Origin: Lachnospiraceae bacterium
GTDB taxonomy: Bacteria > Bacillota > Clostridia > Lachnospirales > Lachnospiraceae
Assembly: GCA_022510745.1 (NCBI GenBank)
Contig: JAFLSY010000004.1
Coordinates: 1-64,000, forward strand
Length of the DNA stretch: 64,000 nt
Direction of reading: 5' to 3'
In this document: positions 50,397-59,190 of the stretch, in pieces
Layout of the letters: each line of letters begins with the position of its first letter
Position numbering within the stretch: position 1 is the stretch's first letter
The notes under the pieces: model-generated
Seen by the model: the letters and a program-made list of their open reading frames with translations, nothing else
The model's database searches: none
What the model was told of the DNA's origin: nothing
Position numbers and translations under genes: made by a program

Positions 50397-51230
50397 ATGT
50401 TAAAATTAGGAGAAATGCAGACCCTGCAGATTGTGAAAAAGGTTGAGTTCGGTATATATCTGGCAGAGAGTCAGGCTGCAGAAGAGAGGGTGTTATTGCC
50501 TGCTGCACAGATACCGGACGGAAAGCGGATCGGTGAGAGCATAGAGGTGTTTATCTATCGGGATTCTAAAGACCGTATGATCGCCACCACGAATACGCCT
50601 CTTTTGAAAATGGGAGAGGTGGTCAGGCTGCGTGTGGCGGATGTGAATAGGTACGGTGCTTTTCTGGATTGGGGACTGGAGAAAGATTTGTTTCTGCCGT
50701 ATAAGCAGCAGACTTTTCGCGTAAAACAGGGAGATACACCGTTGGTTTCCCTCTATATTGACAAGAGCGGGCGGCTGTGCGCCACCATGAATGTATATCC
50801 ATGGCTTTCTACCGACAGTCCCTATCAAAGGGAGGACAGAGTGTGCGGCTGCGTCTATGAAACCAGTCCGGAATTTGGCGCTTTTGTGGCGGTGGATGAT
50901 AAGTATTCTGCCCTAATTCCGAAAAAAGAACTCTATGGGGATATTAAAATAGGGGATACAATAACAGCCAGAGTGACGGCGGTAAAAGAGGATGGCAAGC
51001 TGGATCTGAGCGTACGGGAAAAAGCCTATCTGCAGATAGAGAAGGATGCAGAAAAGATTCTGGGAATCATGGAGAGTTTTGACGGTGTGCTGCCCTTTAA
51101 CGACAAAGCTTCTCCTGAGGTGATCAAAAGGGAAACCGGCATGAGTAAAAATGAATTTAAACGTGCGGTGGGTCATCTTTTAAAATCCGGCAAAATAGAG
51201 ATTAAGGAAAAATCCATCAAAAGAATATAA
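50397..51230 (+). CDS. S1 RNA-binding domain protein, CvfB-like
   Basis: 277 residues. Three to four S1-type OB folds, for example GEVVRLRVADVNRYGAFLDWGLEKDLFLPY and GDTITARVTAVKEDGKLDLSVRE. The C-terminal winged helix (GVLPFNDKASPEVIKRETGMSKNEFKRAVGHLLKSGKI) is the CvfB/YitL layout. CvfB proteins bind RNA and affect virulence gene expression in Staphylococcus; the role here is not known. Confidence 0.9.
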   Translation: MLKLGEMQTLQIVKKVEFGIYLAESQAAEERVLLPAAQIPDGKRIGESIEVFIYRDSKDRMIATTNTPLLKMGEVVRLRVADVNRYGAFLDWGLEKDLFLPYKQQTFRVKQGDTPLVSLYIDKSGRLCATMNVYPWLSTDSPYQREDRVCGCVYETSPEFGAFVAVDDKYSALIPKKELYGDIKIGDTITARVTAVKEDGKLDLSVREKAYLQIEKDAEKILGIMESFDGVLPFNDKASPEVIKRETGMSKNEFKRAVGHLLKSGKIEIKEKSIKRI

Positions 51231-51244
51231 TTTAGGCTGGTATT

Positions 51245-51273
51245 TTGAAACCACATATGATATACTATATAAG
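51245..51273 (+). promoter_or_regulatory. Promoter of the YjfB-like gene
   Basis: TTGAAA (51245-51250), 17-base spacer, TATAAG (51268-51273). Confidence 0.65.
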
Positions 51274-51331
51274 AACTATGATGTGTATGATGCCAATGGG
51301 GCATTGGTTATAGAAGGAGGTAATGACTGAT

Positions 51332-51523
51332 ATGGATATACCGGGGTTGTCAATGGCACTGTCGCAGGCTAATCTGCTTCAACAAGTAGGAATTGCCGTA
51401 TTGGATAAACAATTGGATCTGGGTAAGGAAGTAGGAGCGGAGTTGATGGAAATAATGGATTCAGCTTCTATGGAGCTTTCTGTCAATCCTGCGGTGGGCG
51501 GTAATTTTGACATGAGAATTTAA
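51332..51523 (+). CDS. YjfB family protein, putative motility-related
   Basis: 63 residues from ATG 51332; ATG 51323 lies only 2 nt behind the GAAGGAGG site. The pattern MDIPGLSMALSQANLLQQVGIAVLDKQLD and a C-terminal SVNPAVGGNFDMRI fit the YjfB family, small proteins linked to motility by annotation only. Followed by a strong terminator. Confidence 0.8.
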   Translation: MDIPGLSMALSQANLLQQVGIAVLDKQLDLGKEVGAELMEIMDSASMELSVNPAVGGNFDMRI

Positions 51524-51535
51524 AAAAGGGTATGA

Positions 51536-51569
51536 GGGGGTCTTCAGAGGTGAAGACCCCTCTTTTTTT
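51536..51569 (+). terminator. Rho-independent terminator
   Basis: GGGGTCTTC (51537-51545) and GAAGACCCC (51552-51560), 6-base loop, T run. Confidence 0.9.
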
Positions 51570-51595
51570 CTTAGGAAATGTAAAGGAAATAGTGT

Positions 51596-53245
51596 ATGCT
51601 GACTATAATGATAAATTGGTTATATGTGCTGTTTACGACCTTTTGTTTGGGGTACGGGATTTTTTGTTTTACGGAAAAAGGCCTCGGCTATCGCATGAAA
51701 CATATCGGCAGCATATTGATAGCAGGTTTGATTGGAGCAACGGTATACGCGCAGATTTTCAGTCTTGTGTATAAGGTCGGTTTGGCGGCTAATATAATAT
51801 TATTGGGAGTCTGTGCACTCATTATAGGGATCTTCAGGAAGCGTCTGTTAGCAGATATCCGAAATTTTTATCAAAGCTACCCGATGGTAAAAAAGGCAAT
51901 CTTACTGGCGTTGTTTCTAATATGGGCATATTTTACTTCCAGAGGATATATCCTATATGATTCTGATCTTTACCATGGGCAGAGCATCCGCTGGATTGAA
52001 GAATACGGAGTTGTAAAGGGCTTGGGCAATCTGCACGAAAGATTTGCCTATAACAGTTCTTTTTTCGCGGTAAGCGCGTTGTACAGTATGAAGTTTTTGA
52101 CGGGTCAATCCCTACATGCGCTGAGCGGTTTTTACGCCTTTCTTTTAAGCATGAAAATATTGGACGCGGTTTCCCTAAAAATGCGAACAAGGAAATTGCT
52201 TATTTCGGATTTTGCCCGGATGGGAGCAGTATACTATCTGACTACTATTTGTGACGAAGTGGTTTCTCCGGCATCGGACTATGCTACTATGTGCATGATA
52301 TTTTATATTGTGATTCAATGGCTGGATATTCTGGAGGAAGAGAAGCATTCTTCCGCAGTGCCTTATGCATATCTCTGCGTCTGCGGCGTTTATACCATAT
52401 CATTGAAACTGACAGCGGGACTCATTCTGATTCTGGTACTAAAACCCGCATGCATGCTTTTAAAAGAAAAGAGGCTGAAAGAGATCTTATTGTATTTTGG
52501 TATGGGGATATTAGTCATTCTTCCGTGGTTTGCCAGAACCGTTATGATTTCCGGTTATCTTTTATATCCGTTTCCCGCACTTGATTTGTTCTCTGTGGAT
52601 TGGAAAATGCATGTACAGCGGGTGACTGCGGATGCCAATAATATAAAAACCTGGGGACGGGCATTGTATAATGGAAATTTAGTGGATGTTCCTATAACAT
52701 CATGGTTTCCGGGCTGGTTTCAGAGTACGCTGTCCGTTACCGAAAAAATGCTGATCATAGCAGACGGTATCAGTCTGGCAGGCCTTCTGTGCTTTGGACT
52801 GTGGGTTATAGTGAAAAAGAAAAAAGCATATCATGATATTCTATTGGTGCTGCTGACATTGGGAACTTCATGGTTGTTCTGGCAGGGAAGCGCCCCTTTG
52901 GCAAGATACGGATATGCCTACATTATACTGCTGCCAGCGATATTTGCAGGAACCTTATTGGTCTCAACCACATGGTATAGGATTGTTATTCTGATTGCAG
53001 CAGTCTATGGTTCTTATAAATTGTGTATGTTAGCGGGCTATGCATGGAGCATAGGAGCTGAACCTTATTATGTCAATCAGAAAGCTTACGGGAGCTATGA
53101 ACTGAATAGCGTGGAAATCGATGGCTTCATCTTTTATACACCGGTTGTTGGGGATAGGACCGGTTATGAGTATTTTCCTGCTGCGCCCGAGGTACATATA
53201 AAACTGAGAGGAGATACTTTACGGGACGGTTTTTTATTTCAATAA
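51596..53245 (+). CDS. Polytopic membrane protein, GT-C-like
   Basis: 549 residues, about eleven to thirteen hydrophobic segments. The first extracellular loop carries YILYDSDLYHGQSIRWIEEYGVVKGLGNLHERFAYNSSFF. Its Asp/His pattern recalls the first loop of GT-C glycosyltransferases that use polyprenyl-phosphate sugars. No other family motif is certain. It could take part in cell-surface polysaccharide or glycan synthesis (inference). ATG 51608 is an alternative start. Confidence 0.7.
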   Translation: MLTIMINWLYVLFTTFCLGYGIFCFTEKGLGYRMKHIGSILIAGLIGATVYAQIFSLVYKVGLAANIILLGVCALIIGIFRKRLLADIRNFYQSYPMVKKAILLALFLIWAYFTSRGYILYDSDLYHGQSIRWIEEYGVVKGLGNLHERFAYNSSFFAVSALYSMKFLTGQSLHALSGFYAFLLSMKILDAVSLKMRTRKLLISDFARMGAVYYLTTICDEVVSPASDYATMCMIFYIVIQWLDILEEEKHSSAVPYAYLCVCGVYTISLKLTAGLILILVLKPACMLLKEKRLKEILLYFGMGILVILPWFARTVMISGYLLYPFPALDLFSVDWKMHVQRVTADANNIKTWGRALYNGNLVDVPITSWFPGWFQSTLSVTEKMLIIADGISLAGLLCFGLWVIVKKKKAYHDILLVLLTLGTSWLFWQGSAPLARYGYAYIILLPAIFAGTLLVSTTWYRIVILIAAVYGSYKLCMLAGYAWSIGAEPYYVNQKAYGSYELNSVEIDGFIFYTPVVGDRTGYEYFPAAPEVHIKLRGDTLRDGFLFQ

Positions 53246-53275
53246 GCTAAAAATATAAAAAGTGCATAAAAGATC

Positions 53276-53305
53276 TTACTTTTTTGTAGATTTTTTTGCT
53301 ATAGT
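53276..53305 (+). promoter_or_regulatory. Promoter of the PucR-type regulator
   Basis: TTACTT (53276-53281), 18-base spacer, TATAGT (53300-53305) with an upstream TG (extended -10). Confidence 0.5.
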
Positions 53306-53361
53306 GAATTAAAATAAAAAGGTAGTGTAAAGTCCGATGAGATATGTAAGAAAGGGAAAGT

Positions 53362-54447
53362 ATGATATCGAACCAGATATTACAAAGTACGATTGAAGGG
53401 CTTAAGAATATTGCCAGAGTTGAGTTGTGCGTACTGGATACCGACGGAAAAGAAGTAGCCGCAACCGCGGATATGAGCGGATGCTCCGGACAGGCTGCGG
53501 AATTTGTCAAATCACCGGCTGATTCTCAGGAGATTCAGGGCCATCAATATTTTAAAGTATTTGATGAGCAGCATATAGAATATGTGCTGGTAGCCCGAGG
53601 TAGCGGAGAGGACGTTTACACGGTGGGAAGGCTGGCTGCTTTCCAGATACAGAACCTTTTAGTAGCATACAAGGAACGTTTCGATAAAGATAATTTTATT
53701 AAAAATCTTTTACTGGATAACTTGTTGCTGGTGGATATTTACAGCCGTGCAAAAAAGCTGCATATTCAGACGGATACAAGCCGTGTAGTGATGTTGGTGG
53801 AGTCTGAGAACGGAAGGGATAATAATGCCTTAGAGATTTCCAGAGCACATTTGGGAAACAACAGTAAAGATTTTGTGACTGCAGTGGATGAGAACAATGT
53901 GGTAGTGGTCAAAGATCTGTCCGAGTCCGAGCAGGGCAAAGAAATTGACAAAGCAGCCCGTGCGTTGAAAAGCTGCTTACAAAGAGAGGGCATCAAAAAC
54001 GTACATATTGCTTACGGTACGGTGGTGCATGAGATCAAGGAAGTCAGCCGTTCCTATAAGGAGGCCAGGATGGCCTTGGATGTAGGCAGGATATTCTTTG
54101 ATGAGAGGGATGTGATTGCCTATAGCGAGCTGGGGATCGGAAGACTTATTTATCAGCTTCCCATTCCTTTGTGCAAAATGTTTATACGGGAAATTTTCGG
54201 CGGAAAGAGTCCCGATGATTTTGATGAAGAAACGCTGGCTACCATATACAAGTTTTTTGAAAACAGCTTGAATGTTTCCGAAACCTCCAGGCAGCTGTTC
54301 ATTCACCGCAACACATTGGTTTACAGATTGGATAAGTTGCAGAAGAGTACCGGACTGGATCTGCGGGTGTTTGAGGATGCGATCACTTTTAAAATCGCAC
54401 TTATGGTTGTAAAGTACATGAAATACATGGAAACCTTTGAATACTGA
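53362..54447 (+). CDS. CdaR/PucR-type transcriptional regulator
   Basis: 361 residues. The N-terminal sensor domain (VELCVLDTDGKEVAATADMSG) resembles the sugar-diacid-recognition region of CdaR; a central GGDEF-like degenerate domain follows. The C-terminal PucR helix-turn-helix reads NVSETSRQLFIHRNTLVYRLDKLQKSTGLDLRVFEDAITFKIA. It lies 16 nt before ftsE in the same direction, so it may be co-transcribed with the divisome cluster. Ligand unknown. Confidence 0.85.
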   Translation: MISNQILQSTIEGLKNIARVELCVLDTDGKEVAATADMSGCSGQAAEFVKSPADSQEIQGHQYFKVFDEQHIEYVLVARGSGEDVYTVGRLAAFQIQNLLVAYKERFDKDNFIKNLLLDNLLLVDIYSRAKKLHIQTDTSRVVMLVESENGRDNNALEISRAHLGNNSKDFVTAVDENNVVVVKDLSESEQGKEIDKAARALKSCLQREGIKNVHIAYGTVVHEIKEVSRSYKEARMALDVGRIFFDERDVIAYSELGIGRLIYQLPIPLCKMFIREIFGGKSPDDFDEETLATIYKFFENSLNVSETSRQLFIHRNTLVYRLDKLQKSTGLDLRVFEDAITFKIALMVVKYMKYMETFEY

Positions 54448-54463
54448 TGGATAGAGGAGAATT

Positions 54464-55207
54464 ATGTCACGAAAAGAAGAAAAGCGTAGAAAACGAGAGC
54501 AGATGATAGAGGAAAACGGATTGATCTTTTTGGACGGGGTGAGCAAACTATACTCCGCAGGCGCTCCCGCCTTAAATGGGGTCACCCTGCATATCAAGCG
54601 GGGTGAGTTTGTGTTTATTGTGGGCGACAGCGGTTCCGGTAAGTCCACTTTGATCAAGTTGTTATTGAGGGAATTGACGCCTTCTGCCGGTAAGGTATGG
54701 GTAATGGGACATGACGTGGCCAAACTGCCCCACCGTAAAATTCCAAAATTTAGAAGAAATCTTGGCATTGTTTTCCAAGACTTCCGTCTGTTAAAGGATC
54801 GGAATGTCTATGAGAATGTTGCCTTTGCGCAGCGCATTGTAGAGGTTCCGTCAAAGGAAATCCGAAGGAATGTCCCCAATATTCTGGCAACAGTGGGACT
54901 CGCCGGAAAGTATAAAGCAAAGCCTAAGCAGCTCTCCGGCGGTGAGCAGCAGAGAGTGGCGCTGGCCAGAGCTTTGGTCAACAATCCTTCCATTTTGCTG
55001 GCAGATGAGCCTACTGGTAATTTGGACCCCAAGAATTCATGGGAAATTATGAATCTGCTGGAAGAAATCAACGAAGCCGGTACGACGGTGGTAGTCGTTA
55101 CTCATAACAGAGAAATCGTCAATGACATGCGCAAGAGGGTTATTACCATGAAGAAGGGTGTCATTGTCAGCGATGAAGAGGAAGGAGAGTATATCGATGA
55201 AGATTAG
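54464..55207 (+). CDS. ftsE: Cell division ATP-binding protein FtsE
   Basis: 247 residues. Walker A VGDSGSGKST, Q-loop VFQDFRLLKDRNVYENVAFA, signature LSGGEQQRVALARAL, Walker B ILLADEPTGNLD, H-loop VTHNRE. With FtsX it forms an ABC-type complex that activates peptidoglycan hydrolases at division or during growth. An N-terminal charged extension of about 18 residues precedes the usual start. Its stop overlaps the ftsX start by 11 nt. Confidence 0.95.
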   Translation: MSRKEEKRRKREQMIEENGLIFLDGVSKLYSAGAPALNGVTLHIKRGEFVFIVGDSGSGKSTLIKLLLRELTPSAGKVWVMGHDVAKLPHRKIPKFRRNLGIVFQDFRLLKDRNVYENVAFAQRIVEVPSKEIRRNVPNILATVGLAGKYKAKPKQLSGGEQQRVALARALVNNPSILLADEPTGNLDPKNSWEIMNLLEEINEAGTTVVVVTHNREIVNDMRKRVITMKKGVIVSDEEEGEYIDED

Positions 55208-56093
55208 TACTTTATTTTATACTCTCAAACAGGGATTTAAGAGTATTTTTCGGAACAAGTGGTTTTCTTTGGCATCTATTGCGACTATATCAGCCTGCCT
55301 GTTCCTCTTTGGTTTGTTTTATTCTATTGTTGTGAATGTGCAGCACAGCGTTCGGGTGATGGAAGAGGATGTCTGCGTTACCGTATTTTTTTACGAAGAT
55401 ACCACGGATGCCAGAGTGGCGGAGATAGGAGATTTGATCAAAGTCCGCATGGAGGTTTCCGAAGTGGTTTTTGTTTCCAGAGAAGAGGCCTGGCAATGGG
55501 CGAAAGACAATATCCTGCATGAATATGCGGATGGATTTCCTACCAATCCCCTGGAACATTATCAGAATTATAAGGTCTATTTGAGCGATGTTGCCATGCA
55601 GGATTCGCTAGTTGGCTATCTTCAGTCCATTCCGGAGGTGCGGCTGGTAAATTACAGTCCGCTGACGGCATCCACACTGACCGGTGTGAATCTGGTAATC
55701 GCCTATGTATCCCTGAGTATTATTGTGATTCTGTTGGCGGTATCCATATTCCTTATCAGCAATACGGTAACCATAGGTATTTCCGTACGTCAGGAGGAAA
55801 TCGGTATTATGAAATATGTGGGCGCTACGGACTTTTTTGTCAGAGCTCCTTTTGTGATCGAAGGTATGCTGATTGGTGCCATTGGCGCATTGATTCCTTT
55901 GGAGATTATTTATTTGATCTATAATAAAGCACTGGGTTATGTAGGCGGAGTTTTCCCTAATATGACTCAGAAAATCAGCTTTCTGTCGGTGGAAGAGGTC
56001 TTTTCAGTATTGATTCCGGTATCCCTCATCATGGGTATCGGCATAGGCTTTTTCGGCAGCTTCAATACGGTGAGGAAGCATCTGAGAGTTTGA
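55197..56093 (+). CDS. ftsX: Cell division protein FtsX
   Basis: 298 residues from ATG 55197 (GGAAGGAGAG). Four membrane segments in 1+3 layout (about residues 22-45, 170-195, 220-245, 265-290). A large extracellular loop contains DVCVTVFFYEDTTDARVAEIGDLI, the part that touches the hydrolase regulator. The downstream M23 gene is the probable partner. Confidence 0.93.
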   Translation: MKISTLFYTLKQGFKSIFRNKWFSLASIATISACLFLFGLFYSIVVNVQHSVRVMEEDVCVTVFFYEDTTDARVAEIGDLIKVRMEVSEVVFVSREEAWQWAKDNILHEYADGFPTNPLEHYQNYKVYLSDVAMQDSLVGYLQSIPEVRLVNYSPLTASTLTGVNLVIAYVSLSIIVILLAVSIFLISNTVTIGISVRQEEIGIMKYVGATDFFVRAPFVIEGMLIGAIGALIPLEIIYLIYNKALGYVGGVFPNMTQKISFLSVEEVFSVLIPVSLIMGIGIGFFGSFNTVRKHLRV

Positions 56094-56111
56094 TGGAAAG
56101 GAGCGGAGGCT

Positions 56112-57338
56112 ATGAAAAAGAAGATTGCATTGTTGCTGGCCATTGTACTGGCAATCGGAATGTTTATGCAGAGAGTGTCTTACTATGAGGCTACGTCTTT
56201 TTCTTCCATAACCTCTGCGAGTATTCAGGAGAAAGAAAACCAGATAGGTCACGCCCAGGAGGAAAGGGAGAGTCTGCAGAATTCCCTGACAGAAGTAAAA
56301 GCATTAAGAGCACAGTTGGAACAGCAAAAGAAGGATTTGAAGAATTATGTGACGGAGCTGGATAGCCAACTGCAGACGATTCAGGAGAATATAGCCCAGC
56401 TGAATGCCAGGATAGCGGAAAAGGAAGTAGAAATTGAAGAAACCCAGAAAGAACTGGAAAAAGCCCGTGAGAAAGAGCAGGAGCAATATGAGGCCATGGT
56501 AGCCAGAATCCAGCGATTATACGAAATGGGTGACAGGGGGTATCTGGATATGCTTTTTTCCAGCACCTCCATGGGAGATATGCTGAATAGCCTTGTATAT
56601 ATGGAGCAGATTACTGCTTATGACAACCAGCAGATGGAAGAATTTATGCTGAACCGTCAGTACATCGAAGTATGCGAGGAGGAACTTCTGCAGGAAAAGG
56701 CACTGTTGGATGAGGCCAGAGATGCTGTGCTGGAGGAGGAGGCTATCATACAGGAGCTGATAGCGGATAAAGAGGCGACCATCAGGGCTTATGATGCGGA
56801 TATTTCCAATAAATCTAACGCAATTGCGGAATACGAGGCAGATATAAAGGCGCAGAATGAACTGATAGAAGCGCTGGAAGCGGCTATTGCCGCAGAGCGG
56901 AAAAGAATCTTGGAGCAGAACGGTGTGGTTTTGAACTATGACGGCGGCATCTTTAAGTTTCCGCTGGCGTCTTATACCAGAATATCGGATGAATACGGCC
57001 AGCGTATCCACCCCACGCTGGGTGTGCAGCAATTCCATAACGGTGTGGACTTTGCCTCGCCAACGGGAACCTCTATCTATGCGGCTTATGACGGCGTAGT
57101 GGTGGCTGCGACTTACAGCAGCACCATGGGGAACTACGTGATGATAGACCATGGCAGTAACCTGTATACCATCTACATGCACGCTTCAAAACTATATGTT
57201 TCCAAAGACGATGTGGTGTCGAGGGGCACAACGATTGCAGCGGTTGGCTCAACGGGACGTTCAACAGGCCCCCATCTGCATTTCAGTGTGCGGCTGAACG
57301 GGGAATATGTGAGTCCGTGGAACTATCTGTCCCAGTAA
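56112..57338 (+). CDS. Murein hydrolase activator, coiled coil plus M23 (LytM) domain
   Basis: 408 residues. N-terminal membrane/signal segment (KKKIALLLAIVLAIGMFM), then two long coiled coils rich in E, Q, K and L (about 35-135, 180-270). The M23 domain (about 290-408) has FHNGVDFASPTGT, with the zinc-ligand pattern H-x3-D, and HLHFSV (H-x-H), so it may be catalytically active, unlike degenerate EnvC LytM domains. Directly behind ftsEX, so likely the hydrolase regulated by FtsEX. Confidence 0.92.
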   Translation: MKKKIALLLAIVLAIGMFMQRVSYYEATSFSSITSASIQEKENQIGHAQEERESLQNSLTEVKALRAQLEQQKKDLKNYVTELDSQLQTIQENIAQLNARIAEKEVEIEETQKELEKAREKEQEQYEAMVARIQRLYEMGDRGYLDMLFSSTSMGDMLNSLVYMEQITAYDNQQMEEFMLNRQYIEVCEEELLQEKALLDEARDAVLEEEAIIQELIADKEATIRAYDADISNKSNAIAEYEADIKAQNELIEALEAAIAAERKRILEQNGVVLNYDGGIFKFPLASYTRISDEYGQRIHPTLGVQQFHNGVDFASPTGTSIYAAYDGVVVAATYSSTMGNYVMIDHGSNLYTIYMHASKLYVSKDDVVSRGTTIAAVGSTGRSTGPHLHFSVRLNGEYVSPWNYLSQ

Positions 57339-57362
57339 GAATAGAGGAGATGAAAGACTGAC

Positions 57363-58673
57363 ATGGAACAGAATGAAATCTATGCGCTGGAAAATAACCG
57401 GCAGGGCAATTCGGAGGAAAAACCCGATAGGGGAGGAAAATATTTTTGGTGTGGTCTGATAACCGGTCTGGTCATGGCACTGTTAGTAGTCAGTGGAGTT
57501 TATCTGGTAAACCGGCTGCAGGCCATGATCGTGGCAAGGAACGGACACTCCAACCATGCGAGCGCCAATGCTTCCGATGAGGAAGAGGATACATCCGATA
57601 CGGCAATAACGCCACGCATGATAGAAAAAATGGAACTGATAGAAGAGATCATAGATAAATATTTCTATGAGGAAGATATAGACAGAGCGATTCTGGAGGA
57701 AGGCGCTTACAGGGGAATGGTGGAAGCATTGGGAGATCCTTATTCCCAGTATTATTCTGCAGAGGAACTAAAACAGCTCTATCAGGATACTCAGGGCGTG
57801 TATTACGGCATCGGTGCCTATGTGAGCCTGGATACTGTGACCTCCTACGCAAAAATAAGCGGGGTAATTGCAGGAACACCTGCGGAAGAAGCCGGACTCC
57901 GTGAGGACGACATTATCTATAAGGTCGAGGGTACAGATGTCTATGGTATGGCTCTGGAAGAAGTGACCGGTATGATAAAGGGTGAGGAGGGCACTATGGT
58001 GCATCTTACTCTGGTTCGTGACGGAATAGAAATTGAAAAGGAAATTGAGCGCAGGCGGGTAGAATCCCCTACGGTCAATTCGGAAATGTATGAGAACGGC
58101 ATCGCCTATATTCAAATTACGGAATTTGACACCGTTACGGAGGACCAGTTTGCGGAAGCACTGGCAGTTGCAAAAGGCTCCGGTATGAAAGGCTTGATTC
58201 TGGATCTGAGAAGCAATCCCGGCGGCAACTTGATTTCCGTGGTGAACATTGCCAGGATGCTGCTTCCGGAGGGGCTGATCGTCTATACCGAAGACAGGGA
58301 AGGACGCCGCACGGAATATAAATGCGACGGCAGCAGACAGCTGGAAGTTCCTATGGTAGTGTTGGTAAACGGTAATTCTGCCAGCGCCTCGGAGATTCTG
58401 GCCGGAGCAATTAAAGACTACGGCATCGGTACATTGTTAGGCACTACCACTTTTGGCAAGGGGATTGTACAGCGCCCTATAGAAATGAGTGACGGCTCCG
58501 CCGTGAAGCTGACCATCAGCGCCTATTATACGCCTAACGGAATCAATATTCACGGCGTGGGCATTGAGCCTGATGTAATATGCGAATTTGACAGTGAAAG
58601 ATATTACAGTGAAGAAAAGTATGATAATCAATTGGAGAGTGCAAAAGAACTTCTGGAAAGCATGATACAATAG
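57363..58673 (+). CDS. S41 family C-terminal processing peptidase
   Basis: 436 residues. One N-terminal membrane anchor (about 28-50), a PDZ domain (about 150-235, VYYGIGAYVSLDTV, AGLREDDIIYKVEGTDV), then the protease domain. The latter shows LRSNPGGNL and VNGNSASASEILAGAIKDYG with nucleophile serine, then TTTFGKGIVQ with the lysine. CtpA-like enzymes cut membrane-bound substrates at C-termini and often degrade hydrolase activators, fitting the FtsEX-M23 neighbourhood. Confidence 0.93.
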   Translation: MEQNEIYALENNRQGNSEEKPDRGGKYFWCGLITGLVMALLVVSGVYLVNRLQAMIVARNGHSNHASANASDEEEDTSDTAITPRMIEKMELIEEIIDKYFYEEDIDRAILEEGAYRGMVEALGDPYSQYYSAEELKQLYQDTQGVYYGIGAYVSLDTVTSYAKISGVIAGTPAEEAGLREDDIIYKVEGTDVYGMALEEVTGMIKGEEGTMVHLTLVRDGIEIEKEIERRRVESPTVNSEMYENGIAYIQITEFDTVTEDQFAEALAVAKGSGMKGLILDLRSNPGGNLISVVNIARMLLPEGLIVYTEDREGRRTEYKCDGSRQLEVPMVVLVNGNSASASEILAGAIKDYGIGTLLGTTTFGKGIVQRPIEMSDGSAVKLTISAYYTPNGINIHGVGIEPDVICEFDSERYYSEEKYDNQLESAKELLESMIQ

Positions 58674-58705
58674 CAAGGAAGCATATTAAAATTATGACGG
58701 ATATT

Positions 58706-58738
58706 ATCGGGCAGGGCAGATGGCTTTGCCCGATTTTT
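58706..58738 (+). terminator. Terminator of the ftsEX cluster
   Basis: ATCGGGCA (58706-58713) and TGCCCGAT (58727-58734), followed by TTTTTC. It separates the plus-strand cluster from the minus-strand GH26 locus. Confidence 0.85.
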
Positions 58739-58798
58739 CATAATTACTGTATAATCCCATCAAACTTCCTCATAAGCAAATAAAGTGTGAAGAAGCAT

Positions 58799-59179
58799 TT
58801 AGCCGAATATGGAAACAATTACTCCATTTTCTTTAGTTCCTATTTCGGCTTTAAGTTGAGCTCCTTCAAATTTTGAAAGCGCTAAGCTGTCAGTTACTAT
58901 TTTCGGAATAAACCCATCATTAAAACTACCGTTATTTTCTATAAAACAGCGGCATTCTTTTCCGTCAATATCCTGTCCTTCAAGCATATATCTGGCGGAA
59001 AGGACCATATGGTCATCCTTAGAGGAATATTGTGTATCAAGACCTGTGCCAATAACTTTTCCGTTAAAATATCTGCCTCTGGCTTCGCCGGTAAAGAAAA
59101 GCATGCATATGTCATGCAGCTTTCCTTTTACGCAAACAGTGTCGGTTATATCAACATAGATATCAAAAAGTTTTTTCAT
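58799..59179 (-). CDS. DUF3237 family protein
   Basis: 126 residues, no signal peptide. Beta-barrel-like pattern: LFDIYVDITDTVCVKG, then GEARGRYFNGKVIGTGLDTQ, ARYMLEGQDIDGKECRCFIENNGSF. DUF3237 proteins have no established biochemical function. Last gene of a minus-strand operon with GH26 and esterase (11 nt gap), so a role in handling the products or acetylated sugars is possible but unproven. Confidence 0.75.
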   Translation of the reverse strand: MKKLFDIYVDITDTVCVKGKLHDICMLFFTGEARGRYFNGKVIGTGLDTQYSSKDDHMVLSARYMLEGQDIDGKECRCFIENNGSFNDGFIPKIVTDSLALSKFEGAQLKAEIGTKENGVIVSIFG

Positions 59180-59190
59180 TTTTCTCCATT

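Noticed and set aside
53977..54768. 263-codon minus-strand open frame over the PucR gene and ftsE
   Set aside because: Antisense to two strongly supported genes; composition and lack of motifs show it is a shadow frame.
56517..57182. 221-codon minus-strand open frame
   Set aside because: Antisense to the M23 peptidase, which has intact zinc motifs and coiled coils; no translation signals.
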